From NCBI RefSeq assembly GCF_001667185.1, contig NZ_LZIC01000038.1:1-64000 (forward strand): a stretch of DNA of 64,000 bases. Direction: 5' to 3'. Made by a program: the position numbers and the translations under genes. The notes beneath the pieces were generated by a model. It had not been told where the DNA came from. It did no database searches and saw nothing but the letters and a program-made list of their open reading frames with translations. Below, piece by piece: positions 8,390 to 16,510 of the stretch. Source of the stretch: Mycobacterium sp. 852002-50816_SCH5313054-b (GTDB lineage: Bacteria; Actinomycetota; Actinomycetes; Mycobacteriales; Mycobacteriaceae). How positions within the stretch are numbered: position 1 is the first letter of the stretch; each line of letters starts with the position of its first letter.

Positions 8390-10060
8390 CTAGCGCGGTG
8401 GCACGGGGAACGGCATCGGCAGTGGCCTTTGTCGGGTGGTGGTCGGCGCCGCGGTGGTCGTCGGCGCCGCCGAGGTGGTGGTCGGCGCGGCGCTGGTGGT
8501 GGTCGGCGCCGCGCTCGTGGTGGTGGGCGCCGCCGTCGTGGTGGTGGGCGCCTGGCTGGTGGTCGTGTCGGGCGGCTGCGTCGACGGCTGCGGCGGCGGC
8601 GGGAGCACCGTCACGGTGGTGGTGCCGTTAGGCGCCGTGATCGTCTCTGTTTGCGACGTCTGCGGGGGCGCCGGTTCGTTCGGCGGGGTGTTGTTGACCG
8701 GGTTCGGCTTGGCGTGGCCGAGGGTCAGCGCCAATACGACCGCGACCAGGACGGCCGCGGCCGCGCCGACGACGCTCAACACCAGCGCCGTGCGCTTGTA
8801 CCACGGCAGCGGACCGGGCGCGGCGGCGTAGCGGCGGCTGTCCGCATCGCCGGATGCCGTCGGCTCGCGGCCATATTGGCCGGTCATGTCGGGTCCCGCG
8901 TACGGCACCGGCTCGGCGGCGTCGTCCTCGTCCTGTGACCACGCCACGGGGCTGGCACCCTCGGCGACCCGGGCGGTCTCCACCAGTTCGGTCGGGTTCT
9001 CGACGACGGGGCCGGCCGCGGTGGCGACGCCCGCCCCGCCTTGCAGCGCGCCGAGCGACGCCGCGCCGATGGCGGCGGTGAACGCGGGCTGCGGCGCGGC
9101 GTGGACCGAAGCCTGCAGGCGCTCGGAGAGGCGAGCGCTGATCAGCGGAATGGCGGCGCCCCCGCCCACGGTCGCCACGACCGCCAGGCTGGATCGTCCA
9201 ATCCCGTTGCGCTGCAGGGTGTCTTCCACGTTGCCGACGAATCGGTCCAGCGCCGGCGAGATGAGTTGCTCGAATTCGGCGCGGGAGAGCCGGACCTCGT
9301 CGCCGGAACCCGCCGCGACCGTGGCGGCGCTGGCAGTCGACAGCTGTTCCTTGGCGCGGCGGCACGCGGCGAGCAGCCGGGACTGCGATCCGATCCGCGC
9401 GGTGCTGGCCAGGTCGGCGCTGGTGGCGTCGGAGGCACCCGCGCGCACGTAATCGAGAATGAGTTGATCGACGGCGTCGCCGGAGAAATCGGCGTAGCGC
9501 ACTGACGGACCGATCTGCTGGAGGTTGGCTCCCGCGTTGGCCAGGGTGACGCTGGTGCCGCTGGCGCCGAAGTCGCACAGGGCGACGACGCCCTGGGCCG
9601 GAAACCCCGGCCTGCCGCGCAGCGTGCCCAGCGCGGCCGTTGCGTCGGATATCAGGGTCGGCGCGACCCCGCCGCGCGTCAGGTCCGGCTGGGCGAAGAA
9701 TTCCTCGCGCAGCGCGGTGGTCTGCGCTTCCGACCAGTAGGCCGGGACCGCGACGGTGACCGGCGTGCCGTAGCCGACCGTGCGCGCCATGGCTTCGATC
9801 GCTTCGACCGTCAGCACCTCGCCGAGGTACTTCGTCCCGTCGGCCGCCACGAGCGGGGCCCGGTCGCCGACCCGCTCGACGAATCCGCGCAGCACCAGCC
9901 CGGATTCGGTGAGGTTCGGGTTTTCCTCCGGCAGGCCGACTTCCGTCGGCCGGTGCTCGAACAGCGTCAACACGGCACTGCGGACCACCGGGGCACCGCC
10001 CTCGCGGGCCGCAACCAGGTTGGCCGCCCCGATCGACAACCCGAGCGACTCGTTCACCAC
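8390..10060 (-). CDS. Membrane-anchored Hsp70-like protein with Thr/Pro-rich tail
   Basis: A 556-residue protein in three parts. Residues 1-~340 follow the actin/Hsp70 ATPase fold: ISDATAALGTLRG matches the connect region, CDFGASGTSV stands in for the canonical DLGGGTFDV, and VATVGGGAAIPLIS for [10 protein letters not shown]. The first phosphate loop reads LSIGAANLVAA instead of IDLGTTNS, so catalytic residues differ. There is no substrate-binding domain. A membrane helix (about 423-447, preceded by PWYKRTALV) leads to a Pro/Thr/Ala tail of ~100 residues, presumably outside the membrane. The small protein encoded 10 bp upstream has the same PWYxK-helix-Thr-rich layout. It is last in a minus-strand run that starts with a two-component system. 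Its role is unknown; ATP binding is uncertain. Confidence 0.8.
   Translation of the reverse strand: MVNESLGLSIGAANLVAAREGGAPVVRSAVLTLFEHRPTEVGLPEENPNLTESGLVLRGFVERVGDRAPLVAADGTKYLGEVLTVEAIEAMARTVGYGTPVTVAVPAYWSEAQTTALREEFFAQPDLTRGGVAPTLISDATAALGTLRGRPGFPAQGVVALCDFGASGTSVTLANAGANLQQIGPSVRYADFSGDAVDQLILDYVRAGASDATSADLASTARIGSQSRLLAACRRAKEQLSTASAATVAAGSGDEVRLSRAEFEQLISPALDRFVGNVEDTLQRNGIGRSSLAVVATVGGGAAIPLISARLSERLQASVHAAPQPAFTAAIGAASLGALQGGAGVATAAGPVVENPTELVETARVAEGASPVAWSQDEDDAAEPVPYAGPDMTGQYGREPTASGDADSRRYAAAPGPLPWYKRTALVLSVVGAAAAVLVAVVLALTLGHAKPNPVNNTPPNEPAPPQTSQTETITAPNGTTTVTVLPPPPQPSTQPPDTTTSQAPTTTTAAPTTTSAAPTTTSAAPTTTSAAPTTTAAPTTTRQRPLPMPFPVPPR
8436..8555 (-). repeat. Short tandem repeats encoding (T)TTSAAPT
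   Basis: The 3' end of the Hsp70-like gene has consecutive near-identical units of about 24 bp encoding TTTSAAPT or close variants, at least four times. Such slippage-prone repeats can vary in copy number between strains and would lengthen or shorten the presumed extracytoplasmic tail. Confidence 0.7.
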
Positions 10061-10070
10061 GCCAACCCCA

Positions 10071-10628
10071 TTACGAGAGGCCGGGCGGCAGCGTGACCAC
10101 CGGACCGTCGGGAATGGTGATCACCGACGGCAGCTGCGGCATGTGGTGCCGATGCGTCGGCTGTTGCTGAGTCGGCTGATGCGTTGGCTGCTGGGTCGGC
10201 TGCTGCGCCGGCGGCTCGCTCGCACTGCTGGGGGGCGTCTCGGACGGCGGGGTTGTCGTTGGCGTGGTCGTCATCGTGGTGGTCGTCGCGCTCGTCGGGG
10301 TGGTGCTGCTCGTGGTGCTCGGGGTGTGGCTGGTGCCCTGGCCGCCCTGGATCAGCTCCATGAGCCCGTAAACGATCAGCGCGAGCAGGATCGCGACGGC
10401 GATCACCCACGCGATGACCCCCAGCGGCTTCCGATACCAGGGGGTGGGCTCGGGTTCCTGGTCGAACGGGTCGAGTGCATCGGGCGCATCGGCTGCCTCC
10501 GGCTGATCGGGCGGCATGTCCGCGGGCGGCGGGGATTCGCCCGGCCTCGGGGGGCCGCCCGGGCCGCCGTAGTTCGCAAACTGCGTCCGCTGGTTGTGGA
10601 AGTCGTCGGGTGGGCCGTTGGGTGCCAC
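10071..10628 (-). CDS. Single-pass membrane protein with Thr/Pro/Gln-rich C-terminus
   Basis: A 185-residue protein. The N-terminal ~80 residues are Pro/Asp-rich and presumably cytoplasmic (GPGGPPRPGESPPPADMPPDQ). A TPWYRKPLG motif leads into one membrane helix at about 90-112. The C-terminal ~70 residues are Thr/Ser/Pro/Gln-rich, with QQPTQQPTHQPTQQQPTHRHH, and end in a more structured ITIPDGPVVTLPPGLS. I recognise no domain. The gene stops 10 bp before the Hsp70-like gene and begins 55 bp after the histidine kinase gene, so it belongs to the same transcript. The shared PWYxK-helix-Thr-rich layout of these two proteins suggests they work together at the membrane. Confidence 0.75.
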   Translation of the reverse strand: MAPNGPPDDFHNQRTQFANYGGPGGPPRPGESPPPADMPPDQPEAADAPDALDPFDQEPEPTPWYRKPLGVIAWVIAVAILLALIVYGLMELIQGGQGTSHTPSTTSSTTPTSATTTTMTTTPTTTPPSETPPSSASEPPAQQPTQQPTHQPTQQQPTHRHHMPQLPSVITIPDGPVVTLPPGLS

Positions 10629-10683
10629 GGCACCGATGGTACTGACACCGACTTTCCGGCCAGCTCAGCACCGGCGGGCGTGT

Positions 10684-11871
10684 TCAGTCGGCGCCGGCGG
10701 GGGCGGTCACCGATGCGCGCGTCCCACCGCCGACCGCCGACGTGAGCTTCATCGATCCGCCCATCGCCTCGACGCGAACCGCCAGCGACGCGAGTCCGAT
10801 GTGACCTTCGGAGACGCACCGATCCAGGATGGCCGGATCGAAACCCACTCCGTCGTCGACGACGGTGAGCGTGATGGCGTCGCCAGCGCGTGCGAGGCGC
10901 ACCCGCACGGTGCCGGCCTGCGCGTGCTTGTAGGCGTTGGCGAGCAGTTCGCGCGCCGCCCGGTACAACAGGGACTGTGACCGGGGCCGGTCGACCTCTT
11001 CGAGATCGGCCTCGACGGCGAAGCTGCCGCGGAGCTCGTAGGCGCGCACCAGCTCGCGCAGCGCGGCGGTGAGACCGACCTCGGTGAGCACCTGGGGATG
11101 TAAAGAGGTGACCGTGCTGCGCAGCCGGGTCGCCGTCTCCTGGATCGCCTGGTATGCGGCGTCCAGTCCGGGATCGGTATGCCGTTCGCGGACCTCGTCG
11201 AGTTCCAGCCGCGCCGCCAGGAGATCCTGCAGCGGCCCGTCGTGGAGGTGCTCGGCCAGCGCCCGGGCGTTGCGCTCGTCGGCGCGCATCGCCTCCGCGA
11301 CGAGCGTGCGGCGCATCTCGAGCAGTGCCGCCACCCGAGCCGCGGCGCGCGTCAGGAAATAACACAGGGCCGTCATCGCGGCCGCCAGCCACAGCAGCAA
11401 ACCGAAATGGGTGTACACGACGCTCGGCAGCTCAACGGTGTCGTCGCGCTTGGAGTAGACGATCCACACCCCGAGATACCCGACGGCGGTGCAGATTCCC
11501 ACGGCGGCGGCCAGCGCCGGGCGGTCCTGGAACGCCACCGAGATGGGCAGCAGGAAGAACACCGGCAGCAACGCCACGGTGGCGCCGCCCGACACCACGC
11601 ACAGCGCCACCACGGTCAGCACGTCGATGCCCGTCGATACCCAGCCGGCCCACGTCGGCACCGGGCCGCGCAGCACGACCACCACCCATACCAGTGCGGC
11701 GACGCTATAGGCCCCGAGGATCACCGCATAGGCCAACGGCAACCAGTGCTCGACCTCCCACACCGAGACCAACAGGACGATCAAACCGATCAGCGGCAAG
11801 CGCAGAAACGCCGACAAGCGGACGGGCTCGGCCGCCACGAAGTCGACCATGCGGGCCAGCGGGCGGCCCAT
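10684..11871 (-). CDS. Sensor histidine kinase, NarL-system (HisKA_3) type
   Basis: A 395-residue kinase from ATG 11871. A longer frame would run into the response regulator gene and is rejected. Six or so membrane segments fill residues ~15-185 with only short loops, so the sensed signal is probably in or near the membrane. The dimerisation/phosphoacceptor helix has ALAEHLHDGPLQDLLAARL, in which the His of HDGPLQ is the phosphorylated residue. The ATPase domain has ELLANAYKHAQA (N box) and VVDDGVGFDP (G1 box), and ends with GGSMKLTSAVGGGTRASV. Only one base separates it from the response regulator stop codon, so translation is likely coupled and the two are a cognate pair. Confidence 0.92.
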   Translation of the reverse strand: MGRPLARMVDFVAAEPVRLSAFLRLPLIGLIVLLVSVWEVEHWLPLAYAVILGAYSVAALVWVVVVLRGPVPTWAGWVSTGIDVLTVVALCVVSGGATVALLPVFFLLPISVAFQDRPALAAAVGICTAVGYLGVWIVYSKRDDTVELPSVVYTHFGLLLWLAAAMTALCYFLTRAAARVAALLEMRRTLVAEAMRADERNARALAEHLHDGPLQDLLAARLELDEVRERHTDPGLDAAYQAIQETATRLRSTVTSLHPQVLTEVGLTAALRELVRAYELRGSFAVEADLEEVDRPRSQSLLYRAARELLANAYKHAQAGTVRVRLARAGDAITLTVVDDGVGFDPAILDRCVSEGHIGLASLAVRVEAMGGSMKLTSAVGGGTRASVTAPAGAD

Positions 11872-11872
11872 G

Positions 11873-12526
11873 CTATTCGAGCAGTCCGCGCCGCATCGCG
11901 GCCGCGACGGCGGCGGCGCGATCGTTGACACCGAGTTTCTCGTACAACCGTTGCGCGTGGGTCTTGACCGTGGACGGCGCCAGGTACAGTTCGGCGGCGA
12001 TCGCGGGGATGGTGCAACCCTGGGCGATGAGATTCAGCACCTCGCGCTCGCGGGTGCTGAGCACGGGTGCCGGGGCTTCGCTGCGGCGGCGGATCTCCCC
12101 CGCCAGGCCGGCGGCAAGGGCCGGCGAGACGACGTCCCGGCCCTGAGCGCAGTCCAGCACGCCCTGCACGATCTCGCTTTTCGTCGATTCTTTGGGCAGA
12201 AATCCCGCGGCGCCCTCCGCCAGGGCGTGGAAGACGATCTCCGATTCGTCGTGCGCCGACAGCAGCAGCACCCGCGTCGGCAGGTCATCAGCGCGCACCG
12301 CGGCGGCGACCTTGGCGCCGTCCATTCCGGGCATCCGGTAATCCAGCAGGGCGACGTGCGGCAGATGGGTCTTGATCAGGGCCAGGGCGGCGATGCCGTC
12401 GTCGGCTTCGGCGACGACGTCGACTTCGCCGCTCGACGTCAGCGCGCGCACCACGCCATCGCGAAACAGCGGGTGATCGTCGCCCACGACCACACGCACT
12501 TTCTCGGTCGTTGCCCGGCCGACCAT
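11873..12526 (-). CDS. Response regulator, NarL/LuxR family
   Basis: A 217-residue regulator from ATG 12526. An in-frame ATG 60 bp further upstream is possible but has no visible ribosome site. The receiver domain has the acidic pair DD near the start (VVVGDDHPLF), the phosphoacceptor in ALLDYRMPGMDG and the conserved Lys in GFLPKEST. The C-terminal helix-turn-helix starts at LSTREREVLNLIAQG and includes YLAPSTVKTHAQRLYEKLG, typical of NarL-type DNA binding. It heads the minus-strand run kinase, small membrane protein, Hsp70-like protein, which are plausible targets. It diverges from the whiB gene over 148 bp. Confidence 0.92.
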   Translation of the reverse strand: MVGRATTEKVRVVVGDDHPLFRDGVVRALTSSGEVDVVAEADDGIAALALIKTHLPHVALLDYRMPGMDGAKVAAAVRADDLPTRVLLLSAHDESEIVFHALAEGAAGFLPKESTKSEIVQGVLDCAQGRDVVSPALAAGLAGEIRRRSEAPAPVLSTREREVLNLIAQGCTIPAIAAELYLAPSTVKTHAQRLYEKLGVNDRAAAVAAAMRRGLLE

Positions 12527-12674
12527 GCCGCTCAGTGTCACACAGAGGTGCCGCCGTTTCCCCCAATCGGGGGACGCGTGATTCATCCCGGCTGCGACCG
12601 GTCGGCGGACAGACAGCGGTGAGCCGTCCCGGGATAGTCATTGCCCGGGGGCGGAACCCGGCAGAAGGATCGAC

Positions 12675-13004
12675 GTGTCCAACATCAGGGATGTACCCAC
12701 CGTTTCCGTCGCTAGGGTGCCCGAGGCCCGCCTGGAGTGGGTGTCCAAGGCGCTCTGTCGCACCGCCGATCCCGAAGAGCTCTTCGTGCGCGGAGCCGCG
12801 CAGCGGAAGGCCGCCGCCATCTGCCGGCACTGCCCGGTCGTCGCCGAGTGCCTCGCCGACGCGCTCGACAACCAGATGGAGTTCGGCGTGTGGGGCGGCA
12901 TGACCGAGCGCCAACGGCGGGCGCTGCTCAAGGACCACCCCGAGGTGGGCTCCTGGTCCGAGTTCTTCGCGGCCCGGGGCAAGCGCCGCCGCAGGACGGG
13001 CTAA
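12675..13004 (+). CDS. WhiB-family iron-sulfur regulator, WhiB4-like
   Basis: A 109-residue protein with GTG start behind AGAAGGA. The four cluster-binding cysteines are C28, C50, C53 and C59 (ALCRT, CRHC and AEC). The FGVWGGMTERQRR turn and a basic C-terminal end (RGKRRRR) complete the family layout. WhiB proteins carry an O2/NO-sensitive [4Fe-4S] cluster and control transcription, usually with the primary sigma factor. The stretch around LFVRGAAQRKAAAICRHCP is most like WhiB4 as I remember it, but the gene's place next to a two-component operon differs from the M. tuberculosis whiB4 locus, so it may be a paralogue. It overlaps the convergent PPE gene by 4 bp. Confidence 0.92.
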   Translation: MSNIRDVPTVSVARVPEARLEWVSKALCRTADPEELFVRGAAQRKAAAICRHCPVVAECLADALDNQMEFGVWGGMTERQRRALLKDHPEVGSWSEFFAARGKRRRRTG

Positions 13005-14587
13005 GCGGTCAGCCCGAGCTCCTGGTCGATCTGCGGCCAGTACTGGGGACCGTCGAGCGTGAGGATGATCCAGTCGTGGATCTGGCCATTGGCCAACACG
13101 AAGTTGAACGGGGCCCCGGCGGTGGCGGCTTCTTGCTGCAGCACAAGCACGTCGGGCGAGAGTATGTCCAGGTTGCCCGAGTAGACATACGTCGGCGGGA
13201 GCCCGCTGAGCGATCCGTTCAGCGGACTCACCATTGGGTCGCTCACGGGGAGGCTGCCTGCCCACTCCTTCCCGATTACTTGCGCCGGCCCAAGGGGCAG
13301 CAGAGGATCCTGCACGAACGCGATATTCGGATTGGTCATCGCCAGGTTGAGCCATGGAGACAGCAGAACCATCGACCCCGGTACCGGGTCACCCTGGGTC
13401 ACCATGTATTCGGTGGCCGCCAGGGCGAGGTTGCCGCCGGCGGAGTCACCGATCACGCTGACGTGCGGGGCCCCGTGCGCGCCGATCTGCGAGTTGATGA
13501 AGCCGGCCATGTTGGGCACCACCGTGCCGGCGGTGCCGCCCTGCTGCAGCAGCGGGTAGATCGGCACCTCGATGGTCGCGCCGGTCTGGTAGGCCATCAC
13601 CGTGTAATCGAGCCAGTGGAAGATCGACGGCGCGAAGATGAACGCGCCGCCGTGGATGGCGACCACGTAGTCGCCGTTGGGATGGGCCGGCGTGATCTGC
13701 ACGACGGGCATCCCGTTGTACGTGGTGTGCTGCACCGTTTCCCCGAGTAGCAACGGCAACAGCCGCGGCGGGTTGTTGCTGAGGCCGATCCCCAGCAGCG
13801 GGTTGTCGCCGGTAAACAGCTGCAGGAGCGGGGAACTCGGCGATTCGATGTAGTTCTGCAGCCCCGAGAAGGCCAGGAACGGTTTGACCGGGTACAGCGC
13901 GGCTTCCTCGAGCCTGGTTATCAGCGAGGGCCCGCCGGTGAAGGTCCCCGTCTGCGTTGCCGAGAAGGGCGGCGCGGCCGGCGCCCCGAAGATCGTGCCG
14001 ATGACCGTGGTGGCCACGTTGTTGAATCCGCCCTCGACGGCTTGGACGAACTCGCCGGGCAGATTTTCCAGCGCCAGTTCCCACTGGCCCAACTGCGCGA
14101 CCGTCGCCGACGCGCTGGCGTGATAACCGCCCATCGCGGCGACGTCCTGGGCCCACATCCGCTCGTATTCCGCCTCGGCGGCCGCGATGGCCGGGGCGTT
14201 TTGACCGAACAGGTTCGAGATCACCAGCGACACCAGCTGGCCGCGATTGGCCGTGATCGATCCGGGGTCCACGATCGTCGCCAGCGCGGCCTCGTAGGCG
14301 GTGGCCGCCGCGCGCGCTTGGGCCGCCGACGCTTCGGCTTGCGCCGCCGCGCCGCCCAGCCAGTCCACATAGCCGGCGGCCGCGTTGGTCATGGAGGCCG
14401 ACGACGGGCCCTGCCACGCCTGGCCGGCCAGGTCCGAGGTCACGGAGCTGAACGCGTTGGCCGCCGCGCTCAGCTCGCTGCGGATCCCGTCCCAGGCCGC
14501 CGCCGCCTCGAGCATCGGCCCCGGGCCCGGCCCGTCGAGCAGGAGCACCGAATTGACCTCAGGCGGAAACACCGAAAAGTTCACCAC
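13001..14587 (-). CDS. PPE protein fused to LipY-like alpha/beta hydrolase
   Basis: A 528-residue two-part protein with GTG start behind GAGGGGAGCA. Residues 1-~175 are a PPE domain: FSVFPPEVNS carries the Pro-Pro-Glu, and QAWQGPSSASM has the WxG turn for secretion. After a linker, residues ~290-528 form a hormone-sensitive-lipase-type hydrolase. It has the oxyanion-hole motif HGGAF (near 311), nucleophile elbow GDSAGGN (Ser near 379), Asp in GNLDILSPD (near 474) and His in IHDW (near 502). This resembles the LipY triacylglycerol lipase, which is PE-linked in M. tuberculosis and PPE-linked in M. marinum. It is probably exported by ESX-5. It stands alone, without a PE partner gene next to it. 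Confidence 0.9.
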   Translation of the reverse strand: MVNFSVFPPEVNSVLLLDGPGPGPMLEAAAAWDGIRSELSAAANAFSSVTSDLAGQAWQGPSSASMTNAAAGYVDWLGGAAAQAEASAAQARAAATAYEAALATIVDPGSITANRGQLVSLVISNLFGQNAPAIAAAEAEYERMWAQDVAAMGGYHASASATVAQLGQWELALENLPGEFVQAVEGGFNNVATTVIGTIFGAPAAPPFSATQTGTFTGGPSLITRLEEAALYPVKPFLAFSGLQNYIESPSSPLLQLFTGDNPLLGIGLSNNPPRLLPLLLGETVQHTTYNGMPVVQITPAHPNGDYVVAIHGGAFIFAPSIFHWLDYTVMAYQTGATIEVPIYPLLQQGGTAGTVVPNMAGFINSQIGAHGAPHVSVIGDSAGGNLALAATEYMVTQGDPVPGSMVLLSPWLNLAMTNPNIAFVQDPLLPLGPAQVIGKEWAGSLPVSDPMVSPLNGSLSGLPPTYVYSGNLDILSPDVLVLQQEAATAGAPFNFVLANGQIHDWIILTLDGPQYWPQIDQELGLTA

Positions 14588-14835
14588 TGCTCCCCTCGAT
14601 CGTCGTTGATCAGCCCATCAGCAGCCCATGGAGCAACGTACATTCTCCGGTCTGCTCATTACCCCGGGAGGCCGAAATCAAATCCAATTCCGACCGAATC
14701 GGTTACTGCGTTGCCAGCCGCTCGGAAGGGCATGCTCGGTCCTCTCTGTGCGATTGATCCTGGATTTTTCATCGTCGAAAGTGGGTAACCTTTGTTTGCT
14801 GAGACATCGAAGCGAGTGCGTGGGGCAGAGGCAAC

Positions 14836-15315
14836 ATGGCGAACAAGGCCAAGATCGTCGCCGTCTTCTCGATGTGCCCCGTCGTCATCACGGCTCTCTG
14901 TGCAACGACTCACTGTGCTGCGCGCGCAGACGATTCGGGGACCGCGGTCTACAGCGGCGTCAGCCGGGTTCGTCAGACGTGCGGGCCGATCAACGACGAC
15001 CCGCGGTTGACAGTCGCAGCGCAACGGCACGCCGACGACATGCTGAAGAGTGGTGTGAGCGGCCATGTTGGTTCGGACGGCTCTTCACCCCAGGCGCGTA
15101 TCGCGGACGCGGGCTACACCAGGGCCGGCTACACGGGTGAGATCGTGTACTGGGGCACGGGATCGGCTGCGACGCCGAGCGTAGCGGTCGACCGGTGGAT
15201 GGACAGTCCGCCACACCGAGCGATCATCTTGAACTGCGCATTCACCGCAGCCGGTTTCGCCACCGCCTCGGACGGCAACAAGATGACCGCAGTCGGTGAC
15301 TTCGCGGGACCTTGA
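14836..15315 (+). CDS. Secreted CAP/SCP-domain protein
   Basis: A 159-residue protein from ATG 14836. Residues 1-~31 are a signal peptide with a hydrophobic core (IVAVFSMCPVVITAL) and likely cleavage after CAARA. The mature part has the features of a small bacterial CAP domain: HADDMLKSGVSGHVG early, a GEIVYW turn and SPPHRAIILNCAFTAAGFA near the end. Similar mycobacterial proteins are secreted and uncharacterised. The 248 bp upstream, between this gene and the divergent PPE gene, must contain both promoters. It converges on lpqJ with 7 bp between the stop codons. Confidence 0.85.
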   Translation: MANKAKIVAVFSMCPVVITALCATTHCAARADDSGTAVYSGVSRVRQTCGPINDDPRLTVAAQRHADDMLKSGVSGHVGSDGSSPQARIADAGYTRAGYTGEIVYWGTGSAATPSVAVDRWMDSPPHRAIILNCAFTAAGFATASDGNKMTAVGDFAGP

Positions 15316-15320
15316 GGTCC
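15307..15320. terminator. Possible small hairpin between convergent genes
   Basis: GGACC-TTGA-GGTCC forms a perfect 5-bp stem across the CAP gene stop codon, just before the lpqJ stop on the other strand. It could help stop transcription in both directions. There is no T-run, so the call is weak. Confidence 0.25.
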
Positions 15321-15322
15321 AT

Positions 15323-15922
15323 TCAGAACGTGTTGACCTTCTCGACGCTGACGAACATGCCGTGGCCGGTGTGGTCGTTGGTGAAGCGGGTGCCTTGTTC
15401 GGTCGCGCTGATCGTCCAGCCCTGCGCCGCGTAGGTCTTGTAGTCGATGGTGACCGTCGGGATGGCGCCCAGGTTGCCCAACACCCACTGCACGTTGCCG
15501 CCGGAGCTGATGCTCACGCCGTTGGCGTGCTCGCCCTCCTGCAGCGGGGAATTGGTGAACGGCGCCTCGCAGCCGACGGTCTCCTTGTTGATCTGGCAGC
15601 GCGTGATGCCGGTCTTGGTCTCGATGAAGACGTAGCCTTCGTGGTCCGGCGGGAGCGGGATGGCGCCAACGGGCGGCGTGGTCGGGGTCGCCGGCCCGGT
15701 CGTGCCCGGGGGTGGGGCCGCGGTTGCGCTCGGGGCCGGCGTCGTGACGCTCGGCCGCGGGGTGGGGAAGGTGGGTTCGACCGGCCCGGCCCCGGGCGCG
15801 GCGACCGGCCTGCCCTCGATGGTGGAGGTGCAGCCGTCAATCAACGCGGGACCGGCCAGCAGGGGGACGAGCAGCAGCGAGCCCCCGGCCAGACTCCGCC
15901 GCGCTTTCTGCGATAACTGCAC
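15323..15922 (-). CDS. lpqJ: LpqJ-like lipoprotein
   Basis: A 199-residue protein with GTG start. A basic N-terminus and hydrophobic stretch (LAGGSLLLVPLLAGPALIDGC) end in Cys31, a plausible though not ideal lipobox. A Pro/Thr-rich linker (about 40-90) precedes a compact domain with two Cys (ITRCQINKETVGCEAPF) that could form a disulfide. GYVFIETKTGITRCQ is typical of this mycobacterial lipoprotein group. I identify it as the counterpart of M. tuberculosis Rv0344c from sequence type and position between the Rv0338c region and ansP2. Its function is not known. Confidence 0.75.
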   Translation of the reverse strand: MQLSQKARRSLAGGSLLLVPLLAGPALIDGCTSTIEGRPVAAPGAGPVEPTFPTPRPSVTTPAPSATAAPPPGTTGPATPTTPPVGAIPLPPDHEGYVFIETKTGITRCQINKETVGCEAPFTNSPLQEGEHANGVSISSGGNVQWVLGNLGAIPTVTIDYKTYAAQGWTISATEQGTRFTNDHTGHGMFVSVEKVNTF

Positions 15923-16024
15923 CCGCCGCTCCCGACAATCTCAGATTCAGCGCTCAGAGTACGCAAGAAGGGGCGAAAGTTACTGTAAGGCGGGCCCTAT
16001 CGATGCCGAGCCGATGGCGCAGGT

Positions 16025-16510
16025 TTATCGCGGCGTGACCGAGCCGAGCTCGGCGGCCCGATGCGCGGCCGCGACGATGCCCTGGTAACCCGTGCAGCGA
16101 CAGAAGTTGCCGGACAGGCCCTCGCGTATCTCGTCGTCGGTGGGATTCGGGTTGTCACGCAGCAATGCCGTCAGCGACGTGACGAAACCCGGCGTGCAGA
16201 AGCCGCATTGCAGCCCGTGGCACTCCCGCAGCGCCGACTGCACGGGCGACAGGGTGCCGTCCGGCGACGCGATGCCCTCGACCGTCGTCACCGCCAGGCC
16301 GTCGGCCTGGACCGCGAACATCAGGCACGACCGGACTGCGTCGCCGTCCACCAGCACCGTGCACGCGCCGCACGCCCCGTGCTCGCAGCCGAGATGGGTG
16401 CCGGTGAGCCCGCACTTGTCGCGCAGGAAGTCCGCCAGCGTCATCCGCGGCTCGACGCTGTCGGTGATGTCAGTCCCGTTCACCGACAACCGGATCGGTT
16501 GCTCATGCAT
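16025..16510 (-). CDS. Molybdenum hydroxylase [2Fe-2S] subunit (CoxS-like, cluster 1)
   Basis: A 161-residue ferredoxin-type subunit. ATG 16510 is chosen because the longer frame lies inside the medium-subunit gene; the two genes overlap by 8 bp. The N-terminal plant-type [2Fe-2S] site has CEHGACGACTVLVDG and the following RSC. The C-terminal helical [2Fe-2S] site has CGFCTPG and CRCTGYQ. It would carry electrons from the molybdenum site to FAD in the medium subunit. It is the last gene of a three-gene minus-strand operon in the order L-M-S, unlike the M-S-L order of the CO dehydrogenase cluster at 40.6 kb. Confidence 0.92.
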   Translation of the reverse strand: MHEQPIRLSVNGTDITDSVEPRMTLADFLRDKCGLTGTHLGCEHGACGACTVLVDGDAVRSCLMFAVQADGLAVTTVEGIASPDGTLSPVQSALRECHGLQCGFCTPGFVTSLTALLRDNPNPTDDEIREGLSGNFCRCTGYQGIVAAAHRAAELGSVTPR

